From the NCBI GenBank assembly GCA_016714605.1, contig JADKDL010000001.1, positions 310,001 through 374,000 of the forward strand: a DNA stretch of 64,000 nt. Reading direction: 5' to 3'. The DNA comes from Bacteroidales bacterium. GTDB taxonomy: Bacteria > Bacteroidota > Bacteroidia > Bacteroidales > UBA1715. Positions 39,467 through 49,173 of the stretch are shown here, in pieces. Every line of letters begins with the position of its first letter. Position 1 is the stretch's first letter. The position numbers were made by a program, and so were the translations under genes. The notes beneath the pieces are model-generated. The model was given only the letters and a program-made list of their open reading frames with translations, was not told the DNA's origin and did not search any database.

Positions 39467-40810
39467 TCAGTTCTTCCTTTTTTTCTTTTGTGTTTCGGTA
39501 TTGAAATATTCTGCATTAAAGGTCTCTAACAGCGGTGGTAATGTGATGGTTACTTTCTCTATTGCCGGGTAATTTGCTGCAATATATTCGCTGTATTTTT
39601 TCATTAGAGCATCGTAAAAAAGTTCTGCTTGCAGGTAATATCCTTTTTTTGTGTAATGCAGTTTATCCTTGCCTGTTAACCCTTCTTGATGCCATAGTGT
39701 CACAGAATTTTCTCCACCCATAATCTCAAAAAAATCCCAAACGTTTTGTTTATATTTTGCTGCAATCGAATGAATTATACTAGCTGTTTTGTTCAGATTT
39801 GTATTCAGATATACTCCACTTCTATAGTTATCGCCAGGAGTTGTAAGTATGATTGGAACTTTTAAATGTAAATTTGTTAATGTTTTCATGAGCTTATCCA
39901 AATTTTCAGAAAATTGTTCTGAGTTGAAATATTTCGGATAGCAATCGTTTGTGCCAAGAGAAATTATTATTAAATCGGGTTGCAAGTCTGCAATCTGATC
40001 GGGTAACATGTTGCATTTAAGCCAATCAGACACGTCAGAGCCATTAACTCCGCAAGCGCTATAAGTTATTCCCGATTCCGATAATTCTAATAGGATACCA
40101 TGTAATTCAAAAAAAGTTTGCAGACTATCGGTCTGCGAAAATTCCAAAAACAAGGTGTCTGATAAAGGTTTTTCGAGTATAAATTCTGTATATCCTATTT
40201 CATTGTTTACTCTGGTTTCTAGAATAGTTACATCATTTATTATTTTGGGTATGTAACTGTTTGAACTTGTATTGTGATAAATTTTTATCTTATCGTACTC
40301 ATATTTTGGATAGGGTATAAATGAACGCTGTATAAAGGTAAGTGTAGCATTTGGAGAGTTGGTTATTGCATAGTTTCCGGTAATGCCCATATTATTGGTA
40401 ATTTGCGACGATGTGTTTTTTGTACCTGTCCAAATTCCTGTCCATTTCCAAGTATAGTTAAAGGGGTCGTTTGCTCGTTTATCTGCCAATCTATACGGAA
40501 AAATAATACCTCTAGAACCGGTACTTGAAGCATTGTTGTTTTGAAGTAAATGACGTACATGACCCGAAAAATAATCGGCCTGAATGTGCGAATCGCCAAT
40601 ATGTAATACATGAAGTGAGCCTTCGCCTTCTTTTGCAATATTATCTAACTTATTGAAAATAGGAAGGAAAGGATTAGTATTTGTGTAAGTTTGAATAGTA
40701 TTCTTATCAAAACGTATAAAGTTATACTTATTCTGTTCAGACTGGGGTATCTGAGAGAATAAAGCAAGATGATTGATAATTGCAAGAAGTAATATTGTTT
40801 TTTTTATCAT
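39467..40810 (-). CDS. Secreted SGNH/GDSL hydrolase
   Basis: This 447-residue exported esterase has a signal peptide (MIKKTILLLAIINHLALFSQ). Block I is HIGDSHIQADY with nucleophile Ser74. Block III is SLGTNDCYP, and the Asp-His pair lies in KDKLHYTKKGY near the C-terminus. It is the last of three genes in one operon with a lytic transglycosylase and a second SGNH hydrolase, 33 nt apart. Such enzymes remove acyl, often acetyl, groups from glycans, so peptidoglycan de-O-acetylation is a good but unproven guess. The C-terminus ends in a Lys-rich tail. Confidence 0.85.
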   Translation of the reverse strand: MIKKTILLLAIINHLALFSQIPQSEQNKYNFIRFDKNTIQTYTNTNPFLPIFNKLDNIAKEGEGSLHVLHIGDSHIQADYFSGHVRHLLQNNNASSTGSRGIIFPYRLADKRANDPFNYTWKWTGIWTGTKNTSSQITNNMGITGNYAITNSPNATLTFIQRSFIPYPKYEYDKIKIYHNTSSNSYIPKIINDVTILETRVNNEIGYTEFILEKPLSDTLFLEFSQTDSLQTFFELHGILLELSESGITYSACGVNGSDVSDWLKCNMLPDQIADLQPDLIIISLGTNDCYPKYFNSEQFSENLDKLMKTLTNLHLKVPIILTTPGDNYRSGVYLNTNLNKTASIIHSIAAKYKQNVWDFFEIMGGENSVTLWHQEGLTGKDKLHYTKKGYYLQAELFYDALMKKYSEYIAANYPAIEKVTITLPPLLETFNAEYFNTETQKKKRKN

Positions 40811-40843
40811 CAGAAATCAATTAAATTCTAATAACGTAATTTA

Positions 40844-42352
40844 TTATTGCAAGTTACTATTTTTTAAGTATTTTTCAAATTCATAATTCAAAGCATTGTA
40901 AAACATTTCGCCTATTATCAAAGAACCATCATAATTAAAATGGGTAAAATCTGGTTGTCCCAATGGTGGTTTGGCAAATACCCAGCTTGGCATAGAATTT
41001 CGCCCGCCCATAGCTTCATACATATCCCAAAAAGCTGAACCTGTTTTGAAAGCAACTTTTTTCTGAATATCTCTTACTTTCTCCACATTTTTGTGGGTTT
41101 CATATTTTTCACCATTCTTCACACACATGTCCGATAGGCCTATGACAATAACAGCCGCATCGGGACAGGCTTCTTTAAGCTTTTGTATGTTTCTTGACAA
41201 ACCGCTTTCATAGAAACTAAAATCTTCCACATCGCACGGCACTACGTTCACGCCAAATTCTATAAAAAAAAGTTTTACGTTCAGTAGTTTGTACATCTCA
41301 GTGAGTTGATCCTGACTAATTCGTAAAAATTCTAAGCCCGAACTTCCTCTCATTGGCACATTATCTACAGAAATTCCATAGGGGTGTTCCAATGCAATTC
41401 CATAAAAATCAGGACTATCCTCACCGCTAAAGGTTATTGTAAATCCGGTATCGGTAATGGGTGGTACATTCCATTTTGTAATCCTTATAACCTTTCCGGT
41501 GTCTATTACCGTCATATTCAGCAAGCTGTCTGCTTCCAACAATTCCACAAAAACAGGTTTCCTACTATTGCCACTGATGAGTTTTATTTGACTAAATTGA
41601 TTTCTAAGAGGAAATGCAACAAATTGTTTTTTGAATATATTCAATTTCGCAGTGTAGACAGTTTTCTTTTTCGATGAGGTATCTGTTTTTACCGGAGCAA
41701 ATCTTGAGATACTAGCCAACGATCCCCAACGTGAATGTTTAATCTCGACTTGAGATTCGGGCACTCCGTATCTGGTGTGTTTTTTCCAGTTGCCTTCATA
41801 TCTAAAATTCATCTGACAGCTATATTTATTTTCTTCGTGAATAGGAAGAAAACCCGGTCCGCCACCGCCAAATCGCCTTTGAAGCTTCTCCCTTACAACA
41901 GAGGAAATTCTACCGCCTTCAATCTGAGAATCGCCGTAGTGAACAATTCGTATATGTTGTCTGGTCTTTTTTAGTGATGCCAATAAACTGAAAAAATTAT
42001 CTAAAACATGCGGATTGTCTGATGGAAATTCTAGTTTATAAATATCTTCTGCCGCAACTACCGGGTCGATGTATATTATTGTATCAGTATTAAATAATGA
42101 GTCTATTTCCGCTAAGGTATCGTTTTTAGTTTTTACTTTCTGTGTAATAGAATCGGTAGTGTTTTTTTTATTGATTAAGTGCGATATGTCGGCATATTGC
42201 ACTGTATCATAAATAAATACATCATTGTAAGTAGGTATTTTGAAAGAGATACTTTTGGAAATATTTATGTTGGTGCCTCCCTGTAGATAGATAACTGTAC
42301 CTACTAGGAAACCTACAGCGGCAAGGAATATTAAAGATTGTAATGGTTTCAC
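40844..42352 (-). CDS. Membrane-anchored SGNH hydrolase
   Basis: This 502-residue protein has an N-terminal membrane anchor (LIFLAAVGFLVGTVIYLQGG) and a long periplasmic part. Block I is HYGDSQIEGG with nucleophile Ser142. The Asp-x2-His motif is QPDFTHFNYDG near the end. The GxND motif is altered to FGVNVV, so the oxyanion Asn is kept but the following Asp is not. It lies 7 nt after the lytic transglycosylase gene and 33 nt before the other SGNH gene. The two hydrolases are only distantly similar, so they probably have different substrates or partners. Confidence 0.83.
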   Translation of the reverse strand: MKPLQSLIFLAAVGFLVGTVIYLQGGTNINISKSISFKIPTYNDVFIYDTVQYADISHLINKKNTTDSITQKVKTKNDTLAEIDSLFNTDTIIYIDPVVAAEDIYKLEFPSDNPHVLDNFFSLLASLKKTRQHIRIVHYGDSQIEGGRISSVVREKLQRRFGGGGPGFLPIHEENKYSCQMNFRYEGNWKKHTRYGVPESQVEIKHSRWGSLASISRFAPVKTDTSSKKKTVYTAKLNIFKKQFVAFPLRNQFSQIKLISGNSRKPVFVELLEADSLLNMTVIDTGKVIRITKWNVPPITDTGFTITFSGEDSPDFYGIALEHPYGISVDNVPMRGSSGLEFLRISQDQLTEMYKLLNVKLFFIEFGVNVVPCDVEDFSFYESGLSRNIQKLKEACPDAAVIVIGLSDMCVKNGEKYETHKNVEKVRDIQKKVAFKTGSAFWDMYEAMGGRNSMPSWVFAKPPLGQPDFTHFNYDGSLIIGEMFYNALNYEFEKYLKNSNLQ

Positions 42353-42359
42353 TAGATAC

Positions 42360-43979
42360 TTATTTTTGCTTGATTTTTAGCTTCATTCCAATTTTTATTT
42401 TGTCAGCATTAGATAGGTTATTCAGTGCCATAATATCTCTATCTGACACACCCGGATACTGTTTTGCTATTCCCCAAAGCGTATCGCCCGATTTTACAGT
42501 ATGATAAACAAATTGTGCATTTCCTGATGGCACTTTGCTTATACTTTTAGATTCTGTATTTTTTGTAGGAGTTGTTGTTTGTTTAGTTTCTGTTGTCGTT
42601 GAAGGACTAGAACTGGAAACATTTTTACCTATCGATTTGTTTTTTTGCTCAAAGGTATAGTTGTTTATATTTGCATAATTTCCTGCAACAGACTGACTTT
42701 TATAGATAACCAGATTCTGCCCAATTTTTATCACATTGCCGTTTATGCCATTCCAGTAGCGGAGATCTTGTAGACTCACTTCATACCATTCTGCTATGAA
42801 TCCAAGGTTGTCGCCCGATTTTACAGTATAAATTAGTTTTTTCTTGTCCTTTGGCGCTTGAGCCACATATCCGGTATAAGCTGCAGGAGCCTTTGTAATA
42901 GTGGCAGGATTAAAGAATATGGAATCTTTATAATTATAAATAGAATCTTGTAATGCAATAAAAGAAATTGTACTATTTGCAGGAAGAATTATATGATATG
43001 GTTTCTCAGAATTAGCAGGTACAATATCAATCAGAAATTGTGGGTTGAGGTCTCTTAATTGCTCAACCGGAATATTCATAACCTCTGCAATTTGCTTAAG
43101 GTGAACCTTTTCTGTAACCATAACAGTATCAATTTTTAAAGGCATATCTATATTTCTTGGGTATAGATTATGTTCGCTATGATACTGCATAACATACGAA
43201 GCTGCAATAAATGCCGGGACATAGCCTCTTGTTTCTGCTGGCAAATGGTTGTATATTTCCCAATAGTCAGTTTTTCCTCCTGAACGTTTTATAGCTTTTC
43301 TTACATTACCCGGACCGCAATTGTATGCTGCTAAAGCCAGAACCCAATCATCAAAAGTTGTATATAAATCTTTCAGGAAACGAGCTGCTGCTTTTGTCGA
43401 TTTTATAGGGTCTCTACGGTCATCAACATAAGAATCTGCTTGTAAGCCATATATTTTGCCTGTGTAGTACATAAACTGCCATAGACCTACTGCATTGGCT
43501 TTGGAGCGTGCTCTGGGGTATAATGCCGATTCAATTATTGAGAGATATTTCAGCTCCTTTGGAACGCCTTCCTCATCAAGAATCTGCTCAAACATTGGAA
43601 AATAGTACTCAGACAAACCGAGCATTATTTCCAATTGTGGTCTTTTTTTGTGTGCATATAAATTTATATATGACTGTACTTTAGTGTTGTATGTGAGGTT
43701 TATAACCGAATTCATGCTTGAGATTCGTTGCAAATAAACTGAATCAGAGAATATAGGAACAAAATTAGTATCTCTATTTCGTGGAGGGCGTTCTAAATAT
43801 TTTTTTGTTTCTGCTTCTTTTACATACCACAAATTCATCATACTGTCTAAATTTGACAAAAAGCCCGATTCGGTTGTGTTATTGACATTATTTGTGTATA
43901 CAATAGTTGTGTCTTCTTGTGCCGACAGTGTTTTTATCAATAAAAAGCTTACAATAATTAGGGGTGAAATTCTGAACAT
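42360..43979 (-). CDS. Membrane-bound lytic murein transglycosylase (MltD-like) with two LysM
   Basis: This 539-residue exported enzyme has a signal peptide (MFRISPLIIVSFLLIKTLSAQ). The SLT domain has catalytic Glu150 in LSIIESALYP and the typical SKANAVGLWQFM and LALAAYNCGPGNVRKAI motifs. Two LysM domains follow (YTVKSGDNLGFIAEWYE and YHTVKSGDTLWGIAKQYPG) and bind glycan strands. It cleaves the MurNAc-GlcNAc bond to leave 1,6-anhydroMurNAc, which requires a free C6 hydroxyl. This makes the two co-transcribed esterase-like SGNH genes downstream interesting. A long divergent spacer lies upstream (43980-44366). Confidence 0.92.
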   Translation of the reverse strand: MFRISPLIIVSFLLIKTLSAQEDTTIVYTNNVNNTTESGFLSNLDSMMNLWYVKEAETKKYLERPPRNRDTNFVPIFSDSVYLQRISSMNSVINLTYNTKVQSYINLYAHKKRPQLEIMLGLSEYYFPMFEQILDEEGVPKELKYLSIIESALYPRARSKANAVGLWQFMYYTGKIYGLQADSYVDDRRDPIKSTKAAARFLKDLYTTFDDWVLALAAYNCGPGNVRKAIKRSGGKTDYWEIYNHLPAETRGYVPAFIAASYVMQYHSEHNLYPRNIDMPLKIDTVMVTEKVHLKQIAEVMNIPVEQLRDLNPQFLIDIVPANSEKPYHIILPANSTISFIALQDSIYNYKDSIFFNPATITKAPAAYTGYVAQAPKDKKKLIYTVKSGDNLGFIAEWYEVSLQDLRYWNGINGNVIKIGQNLVIYKSQSVAGNYANINNYTFEQKNKSIGKNVSSSSPSTTTETKQTTTPTKNTESKSISKVPSGNAQFVYHTVKSGDTLWGIAKQYPGVSDRDIMALNNLSNADKIKIGMKLKIKQK

Positions 43980-44366
43980 CTGATTAATAGAGATTTTAAT
44001 AATTCTGATAATAATTAATAGAATTTTAGCAAATTAGGCTTTGATTTACGTAACGGCTTGTCTCGAAAAACTTCCATTTCTGCGTCATCAAATTTAGTGA
44101 TTTATTTTCCGCCAAAATATGCACATCCTTAACTCACAAATATATTACTTTTCCTTTATAGAATGCAAAAGTTCATTGCAAAAGTATTGATTTTATTTGT
44201 TCGGCAGATTTAGAAGTATCTATTTACAAATATTGTTTTCTCAATAAACTTTTAGATATTGAATTTTTAATAAGATATTTGTAATCGTTTAAATTGCCTT
44301 TAAAGTTTATGTTTTAAAAGATTTATTTAGAATTTCACCTAATATGTTTTATTAACTATTTTTAAT
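43980..44366. other. 387-nt intergenic region, divergent
   Basis: It separates the lytic transglycosylase gene (minus) from the LpxH-like gene (plus). No gene or structured RNA was recognised. The AT content is high and no clear promoter stands out. Confidence 0.6.
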
Positions 44367-45156
44367 TTGAAAAAGTGTTTAGAAAGTAATAAGTTTTTTT
44401 ATTTTGCTTCAGATTTTCATCTAGGGTTGCCTTCTTATGTGCATAGTAAAAAGCGTGAACAGCTTATTATTGAATGGCTTGACAGTATAAAGCAAACCAC
44501 TGCCGAACTTTTTTTTAGTTGGCGATGTTTTTGATTTTTGGTATGAGTATAAAAGTGTTGTGCCTAAAGGTTATGTGAGATTTTTGGCTAAGATTGCCGA
44601 ATTTACCGATGCCGGAATTCCTGTTCATCTTTTCAAAGGGAATCATGATATGTGGATGAATAATTATTTAACTCAAGAAATTGGGGTAACTATTCATGAT
44701 AAACCTTTAGTTTTTTCGGTTGGAAATTCTCGTTTTTTCGTTCATCATGGACATGCGCTGGGTAAGTATGATAAAGGAATGCGTTTTCTAAATGGAATAT
44801 TTAGCAGTAAGATGTTGCAGTGGTTTTTTAGTCGCATTCATCCAAATTCTGCTTTTAAAATGGCACACTCATGGTCGGTGCATAACAGAACTAAGAAAGT
44901 TTATGAGTCCGACAATTATTTGGGCGATGATAAAGAATATTTGCTGCATTTTTGTTTAGATATGCTTAAAAAAGAACATTTTGATTTTTTCATTTTCGGT
45001 CACCGTCATTTAGCAATTGACAGAAAATTAATGGAAAATAGCCGATATATAAATTTAGGTAATTGGATAACCAGCAGTTCTTATGCAGCATTTGATGGGA
45101 GCGATGTTGAGTTGCGGCATTTTAGAATTGCCGATAAAGATAAAATAATAAAATAA
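44367..45156 (+). CDS. UDP-2,3-diacylglucosamine pyrophosphatase-like (LpxH), one frameshift
   Basis: This metallophosphoesterase has about 263 residues after repair and is likely the lipid A step that cleaves UDP-2,3-diacylglucosamine. Metal motifs are FASDFHLG, VGDVFDFW, KGNHDMW, HHGHALG and FGHRHLA. Reading starts at TTG 44367 and breaks at 44509-44516, a run of eight T where seven keep the frame. The intact C-terminal part opens at ATG 44560. All catalytic motifs survive once one T is removed, so a sequence error is more likely than a pseudogene. The gene ends 4 nt from the convergent O-antigen ligase-like gene. Confidence 0.83.
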
Positions 45157-45160
45157 TGTG

Positions 45161-46753
45161 TTATTGATTGTTTGTAATAGAATTTTCAAGCTTTGGAAAG
45201 AAAGACATTTTTATAAACAGAGCTCCAAAAAGACAGAATAGCACTAAGCCATCATAACTTTCTAAGGTATCTTCAACCATCATAGAAAGCACAAGGAATA
45301 TAGACCAAGCAATAACCAAAAATCTATTTTGTTTTATTCCATTTTTTATGCTAATGAAAAAACAAATTAAAATGAGTGTAAAGCCAATTATTCCATAAGC
45401 TGCAATATGGGTTAAGTATTGGTTATGAGGCAATCTCCATAGATTTTCAGGAAGTTGATATTTTCCGGATCCATAAATCGCTTTCATATCGTCATTCAAG
45501 TCGCCTAAGCCAGTGCCAAAAAGTAAATTGTTGTTTATTACTTCCAAAGCGCATGAAATAAACCGAAGTCTCTGCGTTACAGAATGATAGTTATGTAACA
45601 CTCCGTTTTTATATTCATTTATTTCCCAACAGAGTTCATAAATGCGCATGTTAAATGCAAACCGAGATTGAAAGCGGTAATTGGTCATTCCAGCTTCTAT
45701 ATTTGCAATATCTTCATTCGTAAGTTGATATATACCTTGGTAGTCTTTTCTGAGATTTTTTGAAGTTAGGTATCGGTAAAGTGTTGATTGTAATGGTTGT
45801 TGCTTTTTATCTAATCCCTCAAAAGGCATTTTACTTTTTTCATTCCATGCCTTTTGTGCTTCTTCTTGGCAAATATATAGATAAACATAATGCCCATTTT
45901 CTATTGATGATGGAACTACAAATGTGTTGTATCTGTTACCTTTGGCCGTGACTTCATCTATTTTTTCTGTGTTAATTTTGTCGGGGAAGAGGAAGAAGTT
46001 CAACTCAACAATTATAAAATATGAACTCGAAAGAAGTGTTAGGCTTAAAATAAAAATAAACAATAGGCGGAATCCTCTGTTGGCATTGTTTTTCAAGAAC
46101 AGATAGGTACACAGGAGCAGATTCACAAAAAACAATGCTAGTCCTGTTAGCGAATGCATGGCATACAAAAAAGAACAAAACCATAATAGTAAAATAATTG
46201 CAAAAACGAATTCAAATTTTGTCGATAAACTTCTGAGTTTTATAATGAAGTAAAATAAAACAAGAATTGCAATATTTATGTAAATAGAATATCTGATGTG
46301 AGACATAAATCTTGATAATTCTCTTGCATCAATATCAGAAGGTAACCAAAATGAAAAACGTAAGGTGCAGTAAAGAGAGTTTATAAATAGAGATAGAACG
46401 AAAAATTTTAGCAAGATTGTTATTCTTCTTATGGGTAAAGAATCTCTAGAAAATATTGCTAATGGAAATACTAAAGCAGGTAAACTTGAGGGAATCTGCC
46501 TGATAGCTTCTTTATAATTGTCGGTAAAAATGAAAGCTACAAACTGAAGAAAAAATAAACATAAAAAATAATATGAACCTTTATGAGCAAAAACCTTCTT
46601 TATTCTTATCCAAATGTTTCCTTCTATAATGAAATGTATCAGCAAAATTGCAGTGCTAATACTAATGAACATTTTACCCCAAAAAATTGAAGTAAAAGCA
46701 AAAAGTAGTGAGAAAAAATATATTTCAGAATGCCAGTAGGCTCTATCCTGCAT
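45161..46753 (-). CDS. O-antigen ligase/polymerase-like membrane protein
   Basis: This 530-residue inner-membrane protein has about ten hydrophobic helices and one large periplasmic loop (about 265-395). The C-terminal part contains LLFGTGLGDLND and LPHNQYLTHIAAYGIIG, which match the Wzy_C/WaaL-type O-antigen ligase family. Such proteins either join O-antigen to lipid A-core or polymerise glycan repeats; sequence alone does not tell which. Its start (ATG 46753) overlaps the stop codon of the T9SS cargo gene upstream by one base (TAATG), so both are translated from one transcript. Confidence 0.82.
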   Translation of the reverse strand: MQDRAYWHSEIYFFSLLFAFTSIFWGKMFISISTAILLIHFIIEGNIWIRIKKVFAHKGSYYFLCLFFLQFVAFIFTDNYKEAIRQIPSSLPALVFPLAIFSRDSLPIRRITILLKFFVLSLFINSLYCTLRFSFWLPSDIDARELSRFMSHIRYSIYINIAILVLFYFIIKLRSLSTKFEFVFAIILLLWFCSFLYAMHSLTGLALFFVNLLLCTYLFLKNNANRGFRLLFIFILSLTLLSSSYFIIVELNFFLFPDKINTEKIDEVTAKGNRYNTFVVPSSIENGHYVYLYICQEEAQKAWNEKSKMPFEGLDKKQQPLQSTLYRYLTSKNLRKDYQGIYQLTNEDIANIEAGMTNYRFQSRFAFNMRIYELCWEINEYKNGVLHNYHSVTQRLRFISCALEVINNNLLFGTGLGDLNDDMKAIYGSGKYQLPENLWRLPHNQYLTHIAAYGIIGFTLILICFFISIKNGIKQNRFLVIAWSIFLVLSMMVEDTLESYDGLVLFCLFGALFIKMSFFPKLENSITNNQ

Positions 46754-47943
46754 TATTCTCTGAATAAATTAATATATCCGTTTGTGTTGTGTCTTTCATC
46801 ATCAGCGTCAGAGGTTATTACAAAATAATAAACTCCCGAGTTGCAAAGTCCGCCGCCGTTAGTTTTACCATCCCAAGCTATTGTATAACCGCTTTGTTCG
46901 TAAACTAAGTTCGACCATCGGTTAAAAATTTTCACCGTGAAAAAGTGTTGTCCGCTCGTGCTAAAGGTAAATACCTCATTTATATCATCATCATTGGGAG
47001 TGAAAGTATTCGCTACAAATGCTTTACGTTCTGAAATATTTTCTTTGTTGCTTGTGTTTCCAAAAAACTTGTCTTCAACAGGAACCAGAAACTCTTCGGT
47101 GCTGTAGCAACCAGCTAATTTGTATGTATTTATAAAGTTTGAAGTAAATTTTGTGCTGTCTAGAGAAATTGTAAGTCTCACTTTAAAACCCTCTAAATTT
47201 TCATGAGGGAAAAGATGATCTATCGTATCAGATTTTGTTGAGACATTGGCCATTTCTTTGGGTGTACCATCGCTATCGGGAGGAGTTGGATGTCCAAAAT
47301 CCCAATGATAAACCCAAACATCGGCATCAAAAGGAGAAAATGAATCATCGGGTCTAAGCGTAAGCAAATAAGATTCTCCGGGAAACGGATAGTTTGGTTT
47401 TTCAACTGCATTTGGCGATTCAGAAACTTCGTAATTTGGTACACCATTAATTGGGCTATAAACCTGTATTTTTGAAGCAGCATTGGATGCCTGAGCGGTG
47501 TCTATTTGGTCTGTACTAATAGAAAGTGTGTCAATCCATATCCCATTTATTGTTTTGTAGTTTACGATTAAATCTACAGAATTTCCGTTTAATGTTGCCT
47601 TTTCAAAGCGTGTAATTTCACTCGTTTTTACTGAATCGGGAAATGAATTATCGTCTATTACAATCAAACTGGGTTTAAATTCTCCATCACTTGTATAATT
47701 GAAAGTAACGTTGTTGCTGTTTTTATTTGTTTTCTTTTCATTTTCACCATTGTCCCATATATAATAACAGGTACCTATGCAGCCATTATTTTGATCTACA
47801 AAAAATGAAACAGATACAGGTTTATCGGGTGTATAGCAATTTACTCGTTTGTTATTGTCTGAAAGATCAAAAGTTATATCTAGTTGGGCTTTAGTGCTTA
47901 GAGAAATAACTAATATTGAAATAAGTGCAAAAAAACATTTCAT
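46753..47943 (-). CDS. Secreted PKD-containing protein with T9SS type B C-terminal domain
   Basis: This 396-residue protein has a signal peptide (MKCFFALISILVISLSTKAQ). PKD-like beta segments follow (CYYIWDNGENEKKTN, VWVYHWDFGHPTPPD). The end is a gliding-motility-associated C-terminal domain (ANTFTPNDDDINEVF ... IFNRWSNLVYEQSGY ... WDGKTNGG), a recognised T9SS type B sorting signal. It is probably exported through the type IX system to the cell surface. It is translationally coupled to the O-antigen ligase-like gene, an uncommon pairing worth noting because T9SS cargo can be attached to lipopolysaccharide. Confidence 0.87.
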   Translation of the reverse strand: MKCFFALISILVISLSTKAQLDITFDLSDNNKRVNCYTPDKPVSVSFFVDQNNGCIGTCYYIWDNGENEKKTNKNSNNVTFNYTSDGEFKPSLIVIDDNSFPDSVKTSEITRFEKATLNGNSVDLIVNYKTINGIWIDTLSISTDQIDTAQASNAASKIQVYSPINGVPNYEVSESPNAVEKPNYPFPGESYLLTLRPDDSFSPFDADVWVYHWDFGHPTPPDSDGTPKEMANVSTKSDTIDHLFPHENLEGFKVRLTISLDSTKFTSNFINTYKLAGCYSTEEFLVPVEDKFFGNTSNKENISERKAFVANTFTPNDDDINEVFTFSTSGQHFFTVKIFNRWSNLVYEQSGYTIAWDGKTNGGGLCNSGVYYFVITSDADDERHNTNGYINLFRE

Positions 47944-48204
47944 CTGTTTATTTTTTAATTGTTTTTTTTGTCAGATGGAACATACATTTAAACAATAATA
48001 TTTTAATTAAATTATTGTTATTGTGGCTGTTACATTATTAGAAAATATCTTTATTTGTTTTAGAGAATAATTTCTAATTACTACAAAAATACAAATCATT
48101 GAATGATTTACAAGTATATAATATGATTTTGAATAAACCTTTACTAAAATTGTATTTGTTAACGTTTAATTATAATAAATATTATAATGAATTTTTAAGT
48201 TCGT

Positions 48205-49140
48205 CTATTTTTTATTTTCTGGTTGTTCAAAAAACTTTACAATATTACTTTCTTTTATTTCCATACCGAAGTATGAATCTATAATTATACCATTTTCAAC
48301 AAGTAATACTTTTGGAACTCGTCCTTTACTCAGGTATATAAACCTTTTTACGGCCAAGTGTTTTACCGGAAATCTATTTGTTGCACCGCTTTCTACCCAA
48401 AATGCTTCAGCGTTATTAATATCGCCACTTGAAATAAAGTAAATTGGAAACTTCTCAGCATTTCTTGAATGAATAAGAGAAATCTTGTTAGCTGCTTTTT
48501 TACAATGTGAACATTCGTAAGTAGATAATACCAATAGTAATTTACCTTTTGATAAGTCAATTCTTTCTCCTGAGAAAATAGGATCGCCAATTAGCTCTAA
48601 ATCAAGTTTTTCAGCTTCAACAGTTTCATGATATAAGAGCTGATGAAGAAAACTTGGCGGATCTAGAATAATAGGGGTAGCGATTACTGCTACACAAAAA
48701 ACACCAACAATAATTCTTTGAAATTTAAATCTAAATGGTTCAAATTTTCTAACAGCTATGGTTATAAATAGTAAAACAAAATTCTTAATGAGCGATTCTA
48801 GCGGCGATAATTCAAATTGTTCGCCAAAACAATTGCAATTTTCAGGTATTTCACCACTTATGAGTACCCATATCAGGAAGGTATTAAAAAACATAAGTAC
48901 ACTGAAAGAAGTGATTATCATTTGTTTAATATAAATCCTGAAAATGATAAAAATTCCTAAAATTATTTCAAAGCTTATCAATAATCGAACAGCCAAAACG
49001 GTCAAATCCCATGAAAATATTTTGTAATGAAGTACAAATAATTCAAAAGACTCAAGTGATAAAAATTTTGTAACGCCTGATATAATGAATGTTACACCTA
49101 ATAAAACTCTAAGAAGTATGAGTATATATTTTCTAATCAT
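48205..49140 (-). CDS. DoxX/MauE-like membrane protein fused to a thioredoxin domain
   Basis: This 311-residue protein has four to five membrane helices in its N-terminal half (VLLGVTFIISGVTKFLS, LLISFEIILGIFIIF). The cysteine motif NCNCFG is typical of MauE/DoxX-type proteins. The C-terminal part (about 190-311) is a thioredoxin fold with the redox pair Cys-Ser-His-Cys in STYECSHCKKAANK. It probably handles electron transfer or disulfide exchange at the membrane. Homologues with vitamin K-epoxide reductase-like or thioredoxin partners occur in Bacteroidota, but the substrate is unknown. It follows birA by 33 nt on the same strand. Confidence 0.78.
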   Translation of the reverse strand: MIRKYILILLRVLLGVTFIISGVTKFLSLESFELFVLHYKIFSWDLTVLAVRLLISFEIILGIFIIFRIYIKQMIITSFSVLMFFNTFLIWVLISGEIPENCNCFGEQFELSPLESLIKNFVLLFITIAVRKFEPFRFKFQRIIVGVFCVAVIATPIILDPPSFLHQLLYHETVEAEKLDLELIGDPIFSGERIDLSKGKLLLVLSTYECSHCKKAANKISLIHSRNAEKFPIYFISSGDINNAEAFWVESGATNRFPVKHLAVKRFIYLSKGRVPKVLLVENGIIIDSYFGMEIKESNIVKFFEQPENKK

Positions 49141-49173
49141 GATAAAAAGTAAAATTTTCAGTATTTAATTTGT

